From positions 3,658,001 through 3,722,000 of the forward strand of contig NZ_CP034248.1 of the NCBI RefSeq assembly GCF_003931855.1: a DNA stretch of 64,000 nucleotides. The letters run 5' to 3'. The position numbers and the translations under genes were made by a program. Below are positions 8,075-17,667 of the stretch, one piece after another (the stretch's first letter is position 1; each line of letters starts with the position of its first letter). The stretch comes from Paenibacillus lentus (GTDB taxonomy: Bacteria; Bacillota; Bacilli; Paenibacillales; Paenibacillaceae). A model generated the notes under the pieces. It was not told where the DNA came from. It worked only from the letters and a program-made list of their open reading frames with translations, and did no database searches.

Positions 8075-8463
8075 AAACTTACCTCCTTCATTTGTATTGG
8101 TTTACCTCTATTCCATCGTAGAGCGATCCTTGGAATAAGTGCTCACCTCCTCCCCTCATTCATTCGAGTTAAGTGCGCTTCCACATTCTATATATAACAA
8201 TATATTACATTTATTAACAGTTAAAAATGGCTGGATTTATGAACTTATGATCCTGAAGCCTGCTGAATAATAGGTGTAAATATGTAAAAAAACAAACTAG
8301 TCGCTCCTGCACCGTCTACAGCAAAAAAATGCAGCAACCTCAGATTTGTTCAGCCGTAGATGGCGAAATACTTCACAAAACAGTATTCCTTCTACTGGTA
8401 TGGTTGAACTCCCCAAGCTATAATGAGTCAGGAATAGCGTCAGTTTTACGACCGCACAAGGGG
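8075..8463. other. Intergenic control region between GH43 and AraC regulator
   Basis: About 390 bp between divergent genes. It is AT-rich in the middle (8180-8240) and holds an AGGAGGTAAG ribosome site for GH43 at 8082-8091. The plus-strand frame open from 8329 looks non-coding until the regulator proper begins. I see no clear operator; both promoters must lie here. Confidence 0.5.
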
Positions 8464-10713
8464 GTGACTTGCATTTACAAGTTAAATAAAATAAGAACGA
8501 ATGGCCAGTTATATGTAAAGCTGCTACTTGCCATTACTCTTTGCATCGTTGTATCCATCTTCGTAAGTTCTTTCATCTACTATTTTACGTTTATGCGTAT
8601 TCTACAGAATGAAGCATTCGAGTCTGATCTCGCCAATCTTAGGCAAACAGGAAAAACCGTTGCCAATACAACGGAAAACGCTCAGACGGTCGCTTTTCAG
8701 ATTTATCGGAACAACGCCATATCCAAGCTTCTGTATTACAATACTCCGAACCCGTTCGACACCCAAGCTGCCATGCTGGATCTGAATAACTACTTGGTAA
8801 CCATGCCTTATATTCATTCCATCTATGTGTATAATCCGCTCTCAGAAACATATTATATTGCCAGTCGGAATGGACAAAAAGGCATCATCCATGAAAGCGA
8901 GCTCCAGGATCAGGACATGATCCAGATTTTGAGCAATTACGGTCAATACAAGCCGTTTACTCCGATCCCCCGGTATATGCATGCGAATAAGGAAACGGAG
9001 GAAATTGTAAGCATCTATACCTATCTTTGTTATGATGCTATTGGATTTAACCGGACAATTAACTCTGCTGTCATTGTTAATATATCGGCCTCCTGGATCA
9101 ATCAAGGATTAGTCGGACAACAAGACAAAGATAAGTCGCGGACATTCTTAATTGACGATCGCCAGGCGATTCTTTCAGCGGAGGACTTAACCCCTGTCAT
9201 GCTGAGCGCTTCGGAGCTACAGCTGATTGAGCGACTCGTCCTGAACAAAGATTCCGGCTACACTGTTGATCGATTTGATCATTCTAAATCCTTGATTACC
9301 TACACAGCCCCAAATCAGTATAACTGGCATTATGTCCGCATCACGCCTTACAGTGAAATTACGATGAAACTGAGAAACATGAAATTGAAAACGCTTCTAA
9401 TTGCATGCCTAGTTGTAACCATAGGTGTATTCCTAGCCTGGCTCGTCTCGCGCTTCCTTTATGTTCCGATCCACAAAATTGAAAGTCAAATGAAATATCT
9501 TGAATCGGAAAAGCGTGACAGCAGTTATACGCTAAGGCAGAATACATTGCGTAAATTGATTCAGATACAGGATTTCAATGTCCAAGCCCAAACGGGAAAG
9601 CTAAGAAGCATGGGCATTTCCTTCGATTTTACAAAGCCATACCGGTTGGCTTATTTACGTATTGATCGTTTTAAACAGTTAAAAGAAGAACAGCACAATG
9701 ATCTGCTTACGTATAAATTTGCAATCATGAACATCGCAACGGAAATATGCTCGAGACAATACACCGTAGATTCCATCGATTTAGAGGATGATAGCATTCT
9801 AATGCTCATCAATACGTTTGAAGAATTCCCCTCCCCTTTTGAGACACATGAAATGATGCTCCGTGACATCCAGAACGCGTGTATGGAATATATACGCATA
9901 GGATTGACTATTGTCCTGACTCCAGTTACAGAGAATCCTCACGACCTTCATGCAATGTTCAAGCTTGTTAAAGAAGCAACCAGTCAACGCTTCTTCAAAG
10001 GATTAGGCTCGATCATCGAAGCGGTTCCACTCATGTCGAATAACAAATATTCCTTTCCTCTCGGGAAAGAGAAACGAATGTTGGAAGCATTAGCCGGAGG
10101 AAAAATGGAAGAAGCTAAAGCTCTGTTTGACGAAATTATGCAGGGGACCGTCGGCTATTCCTATCCGGTTGCTCATGGAGCAGCCTCACACCTCTCTGTA
10201 ACACTAGATAATATGCTTACTGAGATTGAACGCAACAGCTCTATGCAGCTTGGATTAGGAGCTGATTTTACAATTCCGCGAATGGATCAGTACGAAACCC
10301 TTGTAGAACTGACAGAAGCATTCCATACATTCTTCGATCTGTTGAATTCGAAGCTGATTGCCAAACGGAACGGCAAGCACGAGGAGCTCATTCACAGAAT
10401 TAATGATATGATCGAGGCGTACTATCACGATCCAAATTTCAGTCTGAACTATTTAGCCGATGAATTGAATTTGTCCACCTACCACATCAGCCGCGTCTAT
10501 CGCCAGCATACCTTATCAACAATCGTCGAAATGATCAATCATACTCGAATTAAAAATGCCAAGGCGCTGCTAACGAGCTCTCGCCTCCCGATCTCCGAAA
10601 TTGCAGCTCGGACTGGCTACACGAACAGTTCCTACTTTTATCGCATGTTTAAGAAGGTAACCGGCGTCACTCCTTCGGAATATCGCAATGCCAACCCGCC
10701 AACAGCAGAATAA
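8464..10713 (+). CDS. Membrane-anchored AraC-family regulator (two TM segments, extracytoplasmic sensor)
   Basis: About 750 residues in the layout common next to Paenibacillus sugar importers. A transmembrane helix lies near residues 18-40 (LLLAITLCIVVSIFVSSFIY), an external Cache-like sensor follows to about residue 295, then a second helix (LLIACLVVTIGVFLAWLVS), a cytoplasmic linker, and a C-terminal AraC DNA-binding domain (SLNYLADELNLSTYHISRVY; ISEIAARTGYTNSSYFYRMF). The real start is uncertain. There is no ATG near; residues from IYKLNKIRTNGQLYVKLLL onward are conserved-looking. AAGGGGG stands eight bases before an ATT at 8473, and a GTG at 8464 overlaps it. It probably activates the GH43 gene and/or the ABC importer at 10780-14238. 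Confidence 0.88.
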   Translation: MTCIYKLNKIRTNGQLYVKLLLAITLCIVVSIFVSSFIYYFTFMRILQNEAFESDLANLRQTGKTVANTTENAQTVAFQIYRNNAISKLLYYNTPNPFDTQAAMLDLNNYLVTMPYIHSIYVYNPLSETYYIASRNGQKGIIHESELQDQDMIQILSNYGQYKPFTPIPRYMHANKETEEIVSIYTYLCYDAIGFNRTINSAVIVNISASWINQGLVGQQDKDKSRTFLIDDRQAILSAEDLTPVMLSASELQLIERLVLNKDSGYTVDRFDHSKSLITYTAPNQYNWHYVRITPYSEITMKLRNMKLKTLLIACLVVTIGVFLAWLVSRFLYVPIHKIESQMKYLESEKRDSSYTLRQNTLRKLIQIQDFNVQAQTGKLRSMGISFDFTKPYRLAYLRIDRFKQLKEEQHNDLLTYKFAIMNIATEICSRQYTVDSIDLEDDSILMLINTFEEFPSPFETHEMMLRDIQNACMEYIRIGLTIVLTPVTENPHDLHAMFKLVKEATSQRFFKGLGSIIEAVPLMSNNKYSFPLGKEKRMLEALAGGKMEEAKALFDEIMQGTVGYSYPVAHGAASHLSVTLDNMLTEIERNSSMQLGLGADFTIPRMDQYETLVELTEAFHTFFDLLNSKLIAKRNGKHEELIHRINDMIEAYYHDPNFSLNYLADELNLSTYHISRVYRQHTLSTIVEMINHTRIKNAKALLTSSRLPISEIAARTGYTNSSYFYRMFKKVTGVTPSEYRNANPPTAE

Positions 10714-10766
10714 AAAAAGCAAGCAAGCTGCTCCGTTAACCGGTAAACCGCTTGCTTGCTTTTTTA
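10712..10766. terminator. Bidirectional terminator
   Basis: AAAAAAAGCAAGCAAGC paired with GCTTGCTTGCTTTTTT, A-rich on the left and T-rich on the right, between the convergent AraC regulator and solute-binding protein genes. It can end both transcripts. Confidence 0.9.
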
Positions 10767-10779
10767 GCTTTTAACACGA

Positions 10780-12348
10780 TCATTGAATTCCTTTTTCCTT
10801 GAGATATGCTATCCACTGCTCTTTGTATGCTTCTTGTACTTTCTCTAGCCCCGCCTGTTTGGCCTTATCCATGAAAGTGTGAAGGCCGGCTTCAACGTCT
10901 TTAATCTGGCCTGCCAGCAGCGGGAATAGATACTGCTTCTCCACTTGCTCAAGAGCCGCGCGCTCTGCTTGATATTCGGTATAGTCCTCCGCAAATCCAG
11001 TATAAATGTCGGGCTTTTGGATTTGGTCGAGCTCATCGAAAATCTTCTTAACCCCGTCATGACTAGGTTCGAACAACATGAACTCCGGGTTGCGCCATGC
11101 CCATCCATTCATGCCTTCCCGCAGAAATCCGTTGCTGTTCGCATCGCCGACCATTTTATAGTAGCCGTTTTCAGCGGTATAGTTCACACCTTCCACGCCA
11201 TATTGAGTCAGAAGATTATAGCGCTCGTCTAAGACCATCTTTTCATAAAACGCCAGCGCACGTTCCGGGTTCTTACTGCTCTTCGGAATTGCAAAACCAT
11301 TGTGAATAGGATGTACAGGAGTTGCATAGCCGTTCGACATTCCGAATGGCGTATAGCCAAGCTCCCATTCTGGATGAAGGGATTTCATCTTGCTTAACGT
11401 TTGATTGTAACGTGTTGGATTATCGCTTAGAATAGCCGCTGCAGTGCCGTTTGCGATTTTATCTTGGATCGATTCAGTCTCATTCAGTTCGTTTTTAGAG
11501 AAGTAGCCTTTGTCTGCCCAGCTTTTGAATTTTTGCAGATCTTCAAGATGCTCCAACGAACCCCAATAAGATACGACTTCACCTGGCGCATGGTAAGAAG
11601 CGAATACACCATAGGGCATCGGTCCAACTTCTTGCCGCTGGAAATCCAGATAAGCATCCTGCAAGGTCGCATCCACAGCAGCGCCGATGGCAACAGGCTG
11701 CAATTTAGGTTCGTTATGTTTTATTCCCTCTAGATATGCTTCAAATGTCGGAATGTCCACGGGTGTCGGCAAATTGTATTTTTTCCGCAGATCCTCCCGC
11801 CAAACAAAACCACCGGTCACATATTCCTTATAGGTAGACGGTACGGTGTAGATTTTGTCATCGATCCGAACGGCTTCCCACATCTCTTGAGGCACAAATT
11901 TTTGTAAGGCCGGTGCAGCCTTGGGCAGAAGATCATCGAGCTCTAAGAAAGCCCCTTTCTTCGCATATTGTTGATATTGTGTCCAGTCGGCAGTGAAGAT
12001 CAGGTCAACCGCCTGTCCAGTGGAGAGCAACAATTTATATTTCTGATCCCAATCCGTCCATGTCGTGAAATTGAACTTTACCGTTGCGTTCAAATCCTGC
12101 AATGCCATTTCGTTAATTTGCCTCTCAATCTTAGGCAAATCTTTTGGTGCGTTGCCAAGCATATAGAACTGAAGCTCCACCTTCTTGGAAGTGTCAATTC
12201 CCGTTGTTTCAGATACTGAATTCGAAGGTGCTGTCGTGGGATTTAGCGACTTATTACTGTTACTACTGCGGCTACATGCTGTGAAGAGCAACATCGACAT
12301 GATCGATAACCATATAAGGACAATCGCTTTTTTTCGTTTACTTGCCAT
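10780..12348 (-). CDS. ABC transporter extracellular sugar-binding lipoprotein
   Basis: A 522-residue lipoprotein of the LplA/YtcQ type. The signal sequence ends in the lipobox LFTAC near residue 26, so the mature protein is anchored on the outer face of the membrane. It is followed by a Ser/Asn-rich tether and a two-lobed binding fold typical of large oligosaccharide-binding proteins (family 1 solute-binding, COG1653). The start chosen is the second of two close ATGs because AGGAGG lies six bases before it. It is the last gene of the permease-permease-binding protein operon. The expected ATPase (MsmK type) is absent, as usual for this class, and would be shared. Ligand unknown; galacto- or pectin-derived oligosaccharides are suggested by GH43 and PL10 nearby. 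Confidence 0.93.
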   Translation of the reverse strand: MASKRKKAIVLIWLSIMSMLLFTACSRSSNSNKSLNPTTAPSNSVSETTGIDTSKKVELQFYMLGNAPKDLPKIERQINEMALQDLNATVKFNFTTWTDWDQKYKLLLSTGQAVDLIFTADWTQYQQYAKKGAFLELDDLLPKAAPALQKFVPQEMWEAVRIDDKIYTVPSTYKEYVTGGFVWREDLRKKYNLPTPVDIPTFEAYLEGIKHNEPKLQPVAIGAAVDATLQDAYLDFQRQEVGPMPYGVFASYHAPGEVVSYWGSLEHLEDLQKFKSWADKGYFSKNELNETESIQDKIANGTAAAILSDNPTRYNQTLSKMKSLHPEWELGYTPFGMSNGYATPVHPIHNGFAIPKSSKNPERALAFYEKMVLDERYNLLTQYGVEGVNYTAENGYYKMVGDANSNGFLREGMNGWAWRNPEFMLFEPSHDGVKKIFDELDQIQKPDIYTGFAEDYTEYQAERAALEQVEKQYLFPLLAGQIKDVEAGLHTFMDKAKQAGLEKVQEAYKEQWIAYLKEKGIQ

Positions 12349-12397
12349 GTTCATCCTCCTTTATTTAACTGCATTATGTTAGCTGGACTTGCCAGCT

Positions 12398-13291
12398 CTA
12401 ACCTTTTACAGCTCCGACAGTCAAGCCTTTAACAAAATAACGTTGAATAAAAGGATATAGAAGTAGGATCGGCCCAGTCACAACGATCGCCATCGACATT
12501 TTCATCGCTTCGGTAGGTACGCCCTCAGATAATGTAACGCCGGCTCCCGCTCCAATATTCGTCAGAAATGCCGAAGTATTGATGATGTTATATAGATAAA
12601 ATTGCAGCTGATATTTCGTGGGATCACTGATAAACAATGCCGATGAGAACCAATCATTCCAATAATGAAGCGCCAAGAACAAACCGATCGTCGCTAGCCC
12701 AGGAACAGCCAAAGGAAGCACAATCCGGTAATAGATGACAAAGTCATTGGCCCCATCGATCTTAGACGACTCAATCACTTCATCCGGGACAGCCGAGCTA
12801 ATAAAGCTTCTCATGAGAATAATTAGAAACGGTGTCATCAAAGATGGCCAAATTAGCGCGGACATCGTATTCGTGAATTTCAAATAATTCGTGATTAGCA
12901 TGTAATAAGGAACGAGTCCCCCGCCGAACAAGGTCGTGAAATAGATGAAGAACGAAAAGTAATTACGATACTTAAAATCTTTACGCTGGAGCACGTACCC
13001 AGCCATTGTAATGAGCAATAATCCAAGCGCCGTACCAGCGACAGTCACAAATATGGTTACTCCGTAAGCACGGAGCACTTCATCGGGCATCTGAAAGATG
13101 ACCTTATAGCCTTCCAGTGAGAATTCTTTCGGTATTAAGCTGTAGCCCTGGGTCAGTATGGACTCATTGCTGGATAGTGATGCGGACAAGATTAATAGGA
13201 AGGGCAAGAGACATAAGATGCTTCCTGTGATAACAACGATGTAAGCGATTAAGCGGAACCATCTTGCCGTGTTGTCCTCTCTGATTTTCAT
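12398..13291 (-). CDS. Carbohydrate ABC transporter permease (YtcP/LplC type)
   Basis: A 297-residue membrane protein with six predicted helices. The first is at residues 12-35; the ATPase-docking EAA loop reads VIESSKIDGANDFVIYYRIV and is followed by LPLAVPGLATIG. It ends with YFVKGLTVGAVKG, the conserved C-terminus of the YtcP/LplC subfamily of MalG-like permeases. It pairs with the permease upstream (13306-14238), 14 bp away, and is followed 43 bp later by the binding-protein gene, so all three are one operon. Confidence 0.94.
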   Translation of the reverse strand: MKIREDNTARWFRLIAYIVVITGSILCLLPFLLILSASLSSNESILTQGYSLIPKEFSLEGYKVIFQMPDEVLRAYGVTIFVTVAGTALGLLLITMAGYVLQRKDFKYRNYFSFFIYFTTLFGGGLVPYYMLITNYLKFTNTMSALIWPSLMTPFLIILMRSFISSAVPDEVIESSKIDGANDFVIYYRIVLPLAVPGLATIGLFLALHYWNDWFSSALFISDPTKYQLQFYLYNIINTSAFLTNIGAGAGVTLSEGVPTEAMKMSMAIVVTGPILLLYPFIQRYFVKGLTVGAVKG

Positions 13292-13305
13292 GTTCTACAC
13301 CTCTT

Positions 13306-14238
13306 TCAGAATAACGCATAATCCTTGTTTATTTTACGGATGATCGAATTGACGACGAGGATAAGTGTAAAACCGAATAGGGATTGATAGACACCCGCTG
13401 AGGTCGCCATACCCATATCAAAAGTCACGCGCAGCGAGCGGTACACATAAGTATCCAGAATATCCGTCGTGCTGAACAGGATGCCGTTGTTGCCAACCAT
13501 CTGGTAAAAAAGATCGAATTGGCCTTTCATAATGCTTCCGAGCGCGAATAACAACAGGATCACAAAGGTGTTCCTTAGCATCGGCACCGTAATATGCCAA
13601 ACCCGCTGGAAGATGTTAGCACCATCCATCTTGGCGGCTTCATAATACTCTTCACTGATCCCGGTAATCGAAGCTAGATAAATGACCATACTATAGCCGA
13701 AGTTCTTCCAAAGGTAGAAGAAAATAATGAAGAAGATCCATAGTTTAGGCTTGCTGTACACATCTACTGGCTCCATGCCAAGTTGCTGAAGAACCGTGTT
13801 GAGAACACCCTGCTCATAGTTGAACAAGTTGAAGACAATCACACTCAAGATGACAAAGGAAACAAAGTAGGGCAGGAAAAGGATCGATTGCGTGATTTTT
13901 TTGAACCATTTACCTTTTAGCTCGCTTAGCAAGATCGCTACCGTGATCGACAGCACATTGCCCAGCACGATGAACACCACGTTATAACCAATCGTATTGA
14001 AAGTCAGCTCCAGCAATTTGCCCGATTTCCAGAGGAATTCAAAGTTCTTCAATCCCACAAATTTCATATCGAATAGATTCGTATTGAAATCGAACTGGAC
14101 GAAAGCATAATAAATACCGATCATCGGCAGGTAGTTATTAATCAAGAAGTAAAGTATTGTCGGCAACAGCATCAAGTATAGAACTTTGTGAGTATTCAGC
14201 TCATGCAAAATGCCTTTTTTCTTCAACATCAAGATCAT
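13306..14238 (-). CDS. Carbohydrate ABC transporter permease (LplB/YteP type)
   Basis: A 310-residue membrane protein with six predicted helices. The EAA loop reads YYEAAKMDGANIFQRVWHIT followed by VPMLRNTF, and the C-terminal helix ends in NSIIRKINKDYALF, characteristic of the LplB/YteP subfamily of MalF-like permeases. It is the first gene of the importer operon. Start uncertain: GGAGG lies only three bases before ATG 14238, nine before TTG 14232 and twelve before ATG 14229; one of the later two may be used. Ligand as for the binding protein. Confidence 0.93.
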   Translation of the reverse strand: MILMLKKKGILHELNTHKVLYLMLLPTILYFLINNYLPMIGIYYAFVQFDFNTNLFDMKFVGLKNFEFLWKSGKLLELTFNTIGYNVVFIVLGNVLSITVAILLSELKGKWFKKITQSILFLPYFVSFVILSVIVFNLFNYEQGVLNTVLQQLGMEPVDVYSKPKLWIFFIIFFYLWKNFGYSMVIYLASITGISEEYYEAAKMDGANIFQRVWHITVPMLRNTFVILLLFALGSIMKGQFDLFYQMVGNNGILFSTTDILDTYVYRSLRVTFDMGMATSAGVYQSLFGFTLILVVNSIIRKINKDYALF

Positions 14239-14368
14239 ACACCTCCTTCACGTTGTCTTGAATCCAACTATAGGAGTGGAGTAACGGGTTGAATAGTGAA
14301 AATACAGCTCAGCTCTGACATATTTGCATGGTTTAGTGTGAACAAATCTGACATTTATGTACCAGCAC

Positions 14369-14396
14369 CAAAAAAGCGCCCGAAAAACGGACGCTC
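14369..14396 (-). terminator. Terminator of the CotSA-like gene
   Basis: On the minus strand GAGCGTCCG pairs with CGGGCGCTT around a T-rich loop and is followed by a T run. It lies 16 bp beyond the glycosyltransferase stop. Confidence 0.8.
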
Positions 14397-14411
14397 ACTG
14401 ATAACCTCTCT

Positions 14412-15503
14412 TTATCTTTGCAAGTATAATGATAATAGCCTGTCGGCTGTTAGTCCCCAAGTAAAGTTGTCAATAACATCGCTTCTTCCTCTGACTCCCA
14501 TCTCCTGACCCATTTTTTTGTTTTTTCCAAGTTTTATCAAATATTGTGCAAACCGTTCAGCGCGGCTGTAATCGTCAACCAAAAAACCATTGTGTTCATG
14601 TTTAACTATTTCAGGAATGCCACCAATTTTAGAAGCAATTACAGGCAATCCTGAAGCCATGGCTTCCACATTCACTAATCCAAAAGCCTCGTGCTTTTGG
14701 GATGGGCAAACCAAACAATCCGCGATGCCATATATCTTATGAATGTTGGAGTGTTTCTGTTTGCCGAGCCACTTTACAGATACGTTTAATTTTGACGCCA
14801 AAGCTCGTAACTGCTTCACGTACGAAGCCCTTCCCCTACCAGCAATAACCACTTGAAGAGGTACCTCTTGCCCGGCATAGCTTGCCGCTTTCAACAGTAC
14901 AGGTATACCCTTACGAGGAATAACACGTCCAACGAACAAAGCCGTATATTTGTCTTCTATGCCAAACTGATTTCTGTATCTGGATCGATCAGCCGTGGTT
15001 GCTGGGCAAAATCGGCCTGTATCGACGCCAAGTTCAACGGTGTGGATTTTTTGTGCAACACCTGGAAAACGGTTTACTAACTTTTGTTTCAGTGAACTGC
15101 TGTTAGCAATGATGAGCTTGGCTTGCCTCAAGTATCTTGCAACGTTATTGGCGGGTGGTACAAAGGTAAGTGAATGCAGAAATAAGGTTACCTTCATTTT
15201 TGGGAATTTCTTTTGGATGGATGCCATGTAATGAGGACGATTATCAACTTGGATGACGTCAAAAAACTTCCCCTGAATAAAATGAAGAACAGAGGCAATA
15301 TAAACTTTGGAGGAACCCGATGGAACTCTGACGATAGTTACGCCGCCCTCGCTGCTTTGAGCAGGCAGCCCTTTTGAAGCTCTGCTTAAGACCGTCACCT
15401 TATGTTTCTTTGCTAGCTGTTTGGCAATAGCGAGAATGCATATTTCTACCGACCCACTTCCAGGAACAGGGATTTGCTCCGGTGCAACAATCAAGATCTT
15501 CAC
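14412..15503 (-). CDS. Glycosyltransferase family 4, spore coat protein SA (CotSA)-like
   Basis: A 363-residue GT-B glycosyltransferase. The N-terminal half opens with MKILIVAPEQIPVPGSGSVE, a glycine-rich acceptor-side loop as in CotSA. The C-terminal donor-binding half has FVGRVIPRKGIPVLLKAA and the GT4 nucleotide-sugar motif HEAFGLVNVEAMASGLPVIA, with the E-x7-E pair. It has no signal peptide. It stands alone with its own terminator and is divergent from a YheC/D-type ATP-grasp gene; both families are associated with the spore coat in Bacillus. It probably glycosylates a spore surface component (inference); sugar unknown. Confidence 0.87.
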   Translation of the reverse strand: MKILIVAPEQIPVPGSGSVEICILAIAKQLAKKHKVTVLSRASKGLPAQSSEGGVTIVRVPSGSSKVYIASVLHFIQGKFFDVIQVDNRPHYMASIQKKFPKMKVTLFLHSLTFVPPANNVARYLRQAKLIIANSSSLKQKLVNRFPGVAQKIHTVELGVDTGRFCPATTADRSRYRNQFGIEDKYTALFVGRVIPRKGIPVLLKAASYAGQEVPLQVVIAGRGRASYVKQLRALASKLNVSVKWLGKQKHSNIHKIYGIADCLVCPSQKHEAFGLVNVEAMASGLPVIASKIGGIPEIVKHEHNGFLVDDYSRAERFAQYLIKLGKNKKMGQEMGVRGRSDVIDNFTWGLTADRLLSLYLQR

Positions 15504-15733
15504 TCTTTCACCTCCCTCTCAGAGCATGAACTGCGCCTGCACTACTATACCTATTCAATCTTTTGGAAGGGGTATAGTCTGTTCACCCTGTTACCACCTT
15601 TTTAGCTACGTGGAAAGCAAACTGTTGTTTTTGTAAATTGTATCAATTGCCTGCTCACATAAGGGTGAGTATACATAGAATGTGAAATGGAATCGTCATG
15701 CTTCATCAGTTCAATCAGGAGGGAAATATTATA

Positions 15734-16492
15734 ATGAGCGAAAAGAAACCGCGCAGTACTGTGGTGAGTAAATGGGCCAAGACCAAGGTGCTTGTCAAAT
15801 GTAAAAAGCTTCTCCCATTTATACCGGATACCCAAAAATTCAGTGAGTCCACTTTAAAGAAAATGCTCGAGCTATATAGTATGGTATATGTTAAGCCCGA
15901 AATCGGGACTTATGGTAAAGGAGTAATACGTGCAGAACTCCTGAAACCTAATCATTTTACGTATCAAATTGAATCAACGGAAAGAAGCTTTAAGGATTAT
16001 AAATCATTTTACAATTCCATACAAAATTATATTCAAAAGAAACGCTATATTATTCAGAGAGGTATTCATTTATTGAAATATAACAAACGGCATTTTGATA
16101 TCAGGGTCATGGTACAGCTTAACCCGGAGGGTAAATGGGAGACGACAGGTCTCATCGGGAGGGTGGCCCATCCTAAAAAAATAGTGACGAATTATCACAG
16201 TGGCGGCACACCTATAGATATTAAACCCCTTCTTGCTGTTCACATTTCCAATTACGAAATTCAAAAAATAATTCATACGCTGAACGAGCTCGGTGAATCC
16301 ACAGCAAAATCCCTTCACAAGAAATACCCTGGACTGAAGCAAATTGGATTAGATATTGGATTCGATCGTACTTGGACACCATGGATTATTGAGGTGAACA
16401 CCAAACCAGATCCTTATATCTTCAACAAGTTAGCTGATAAATCAATGTATAGAAAGGTGATTCGTTACAAAAAAGCAGCGGCGAAGGTCTAG
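15734..16492 (+). CDS. YheC/YheD-family ATP-grasp protein (spore-coat associated)
   Basis: A 252-residue protein of the YheC/YheD family. The ATP-grasp core is visible: MVYVKPEIGTYGKGVIRAEL is the glycine-rich nucleotide loop, QRGIHLLKYNKRHFDIRVMV the central strand, and LDIGFDRTWTPWIIEVNTKP the metal-binding end with the conserved E-V-N. YheC and YheD are endospore coat-associated in B. subtilis, but the reaction is unknown. The start is ATG 15734 because AGGAGGG lies about ten bases upstream. A CATAGAAT box at about 15675-15682 resembles a sigma-E/sigma-K -10 element, but no convincing -35 was found. Divergent from the CotSA-like gene. Confidence 0.87.
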   Translation: MSEKKPRSTVVSKWAKTKVLVKCKKLLPFIPDTQKFSESTLKKMLELYSMVYVKPEIGTYGKGVIRAELLKPNHFTYQIESTERSFKDYKSFYNSIQNYIQKKRYIIQRGIHLLKYNKRHFDIRVMVQLNPEGKWETTGLIGRVAHPKKIVTNYHSGGTPIDIKPLLAVHISNYEIQKIIHTLNELGESTAKSLHKKYPGLKQIGLDIGFDRTWTPWIIEVNTKPDPYIFNKLADKSMYRKVIRYKKAAAKV

Positions 16493-16544
16493 CCCCGACT
16501 AAAATTTTACAGCTGCTGAAGCACTGAAACCGTATAAAAAAGAA

Positions 16545-16573
16545 AAAAACCGCTTAGGCGGTTTTCCTTTTTT
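16545..16573. terminator. Bidirectional terminator
   Basis: AAAAAACCGC, loop TTAG, GCGGTTTTCCTTTTTT between the convergent YheC/D-like and serine hydrolase genes. Confidence 0.85.
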
Positions 16574-16633
16574 GCCAGGTCTTATTGAACTTAGCCGCTG
16601 CGCGCGGCCCACTTGTAAAATATAATCTATATT

Positions 16634-17656
16634 CTAATCTATGATAGCCGGAATAATATTCTCCTTAATGAGTGTCCAACGATCACGAGGTTGGATGATG
16701 AAATCAGAAGCAATCGCTACAACCAAATCTTTGGAAGGAATGCAGCAAATAACATTTCCGCCATCACCTAGTGCTAAATACGCAAAAACTCCATCCTCCT
16801 CACGCAACCACCATAAATACCCGTATTTATTCAGGTTCATCTCCACGGATTCCTGAATCCAGGTGCCGGAGATCACTTGCCGATGTCCCCATTTTCCCTG
16901 ATGAAGATAAAGATGACCAAAACGAGCCATATCCCGTGGCGTTAGCGTTAGCCCCCATCCACCTGCAGTAATGCCCTTTGGATCGTTAACCCATCCTTTC
17001 ACATGAACCCCGAATAAGTCATCAAATCCAAATGATTTCATGTTATAGTCCTGAATTTCCTTCATGCCGATTGGTTTAAATAAGTATTCGTTGGCGAACT
17101 CGCGTGCACTTATTCCGGCGGCGCGAGTAATGATGGCGGAAAGCAGATGCGTCCCTGCCGTAGAGTACTTAAAAGACCCGATGCTTCCTTTTTGTCCTAA
17201 CATATCCAGCGTATATTCTGTCCAGTCCGGATGCATGCACATTTTGTCCAGTGGTTCCTGCCAGTCTTCAAATGCATAAGGAGCCGTCATGTTGAGCAAA
17301 TGTCGTAACGTAACTTCACGTTTTTGCCGAACCGCAGCATCCGGGACATATTCCGGGAAAAAATCCAGCACGTGCTGATCAACACCTATAATATATTTAG
17401 CATCTATGGCGATGCCAATGAGCGCGGACAATACGCTTTTCGTTACCGATGTCACATGGTGCGCATCCTCCGGACCGTAGCCATTATAATATTGTTCAAA
17501 TGCAATACGTCCATTTCTCACCACGACAATACCATTAATGTTACTATACTCTGATGATATGATCGTCTCTATCTCTGACAACCGAGTTGAATCCATTCCC
17601 AAAGAACTGGGTTCCAACACTTCCCACTCCGCAGTAGGCCAGTAGCTGTTTTGCAT
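16634..17656 (-). CDS. Class C beta-lactamase-fold serine hydrolase
   Basis: About 340 residues of the beta-lactamase/transpeptidase-like (class C, COG1680) superfamily. The active-site S-x-x-K is SVTK (near residue 70), followed by YST in GSFKYSTAGTH as the second motif, and GDGGN as a likely third. It has no signal peptide or membrane anchor, so it is cytoplasmic and probably an esterase or amidase rather than a cell-wall enzyme. The ATG at 17656 has GAGGG eight bases upstream; a GTG at 17671 overlaps the MerR stop by four bases (GTGA). Either way it is translationally coupled to the MerR regulator. Substrate unknown. Confidence 0.85.
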   Translation of the reverse strand: MQNSYWPTAEWEVLEPSSLGMDSTRLSEIETIISSEYSNINGIVVVRNGRIAFEQYYNGYGPEDAHHVTSVTKSVLSALIGIAIDAKYIIGVDQHVLDFFPEYVPDAAVRQKREVTLRHLLNMTAPYAFEDWQEPLDKMCMHPDWTEYTLDMLGQKGSIGSFKYSTAGTHLLSAIITRAAGISAREFANEYLFKPIGMKEIQDYNMKSFGFDDLFGVHVKGWVNDPKGITAGGWGLTLTPRDMARFGHLYLHQGKWGHRQVISGTWIQESVEMNLNKYGYLWWLREEDGVFAYLALGDGGNVICCIPSKDLVVAIASDFIIQPRDRWTLIKENIIPAIID

Positions 17657-17667
17657 CAGGGCATCCC

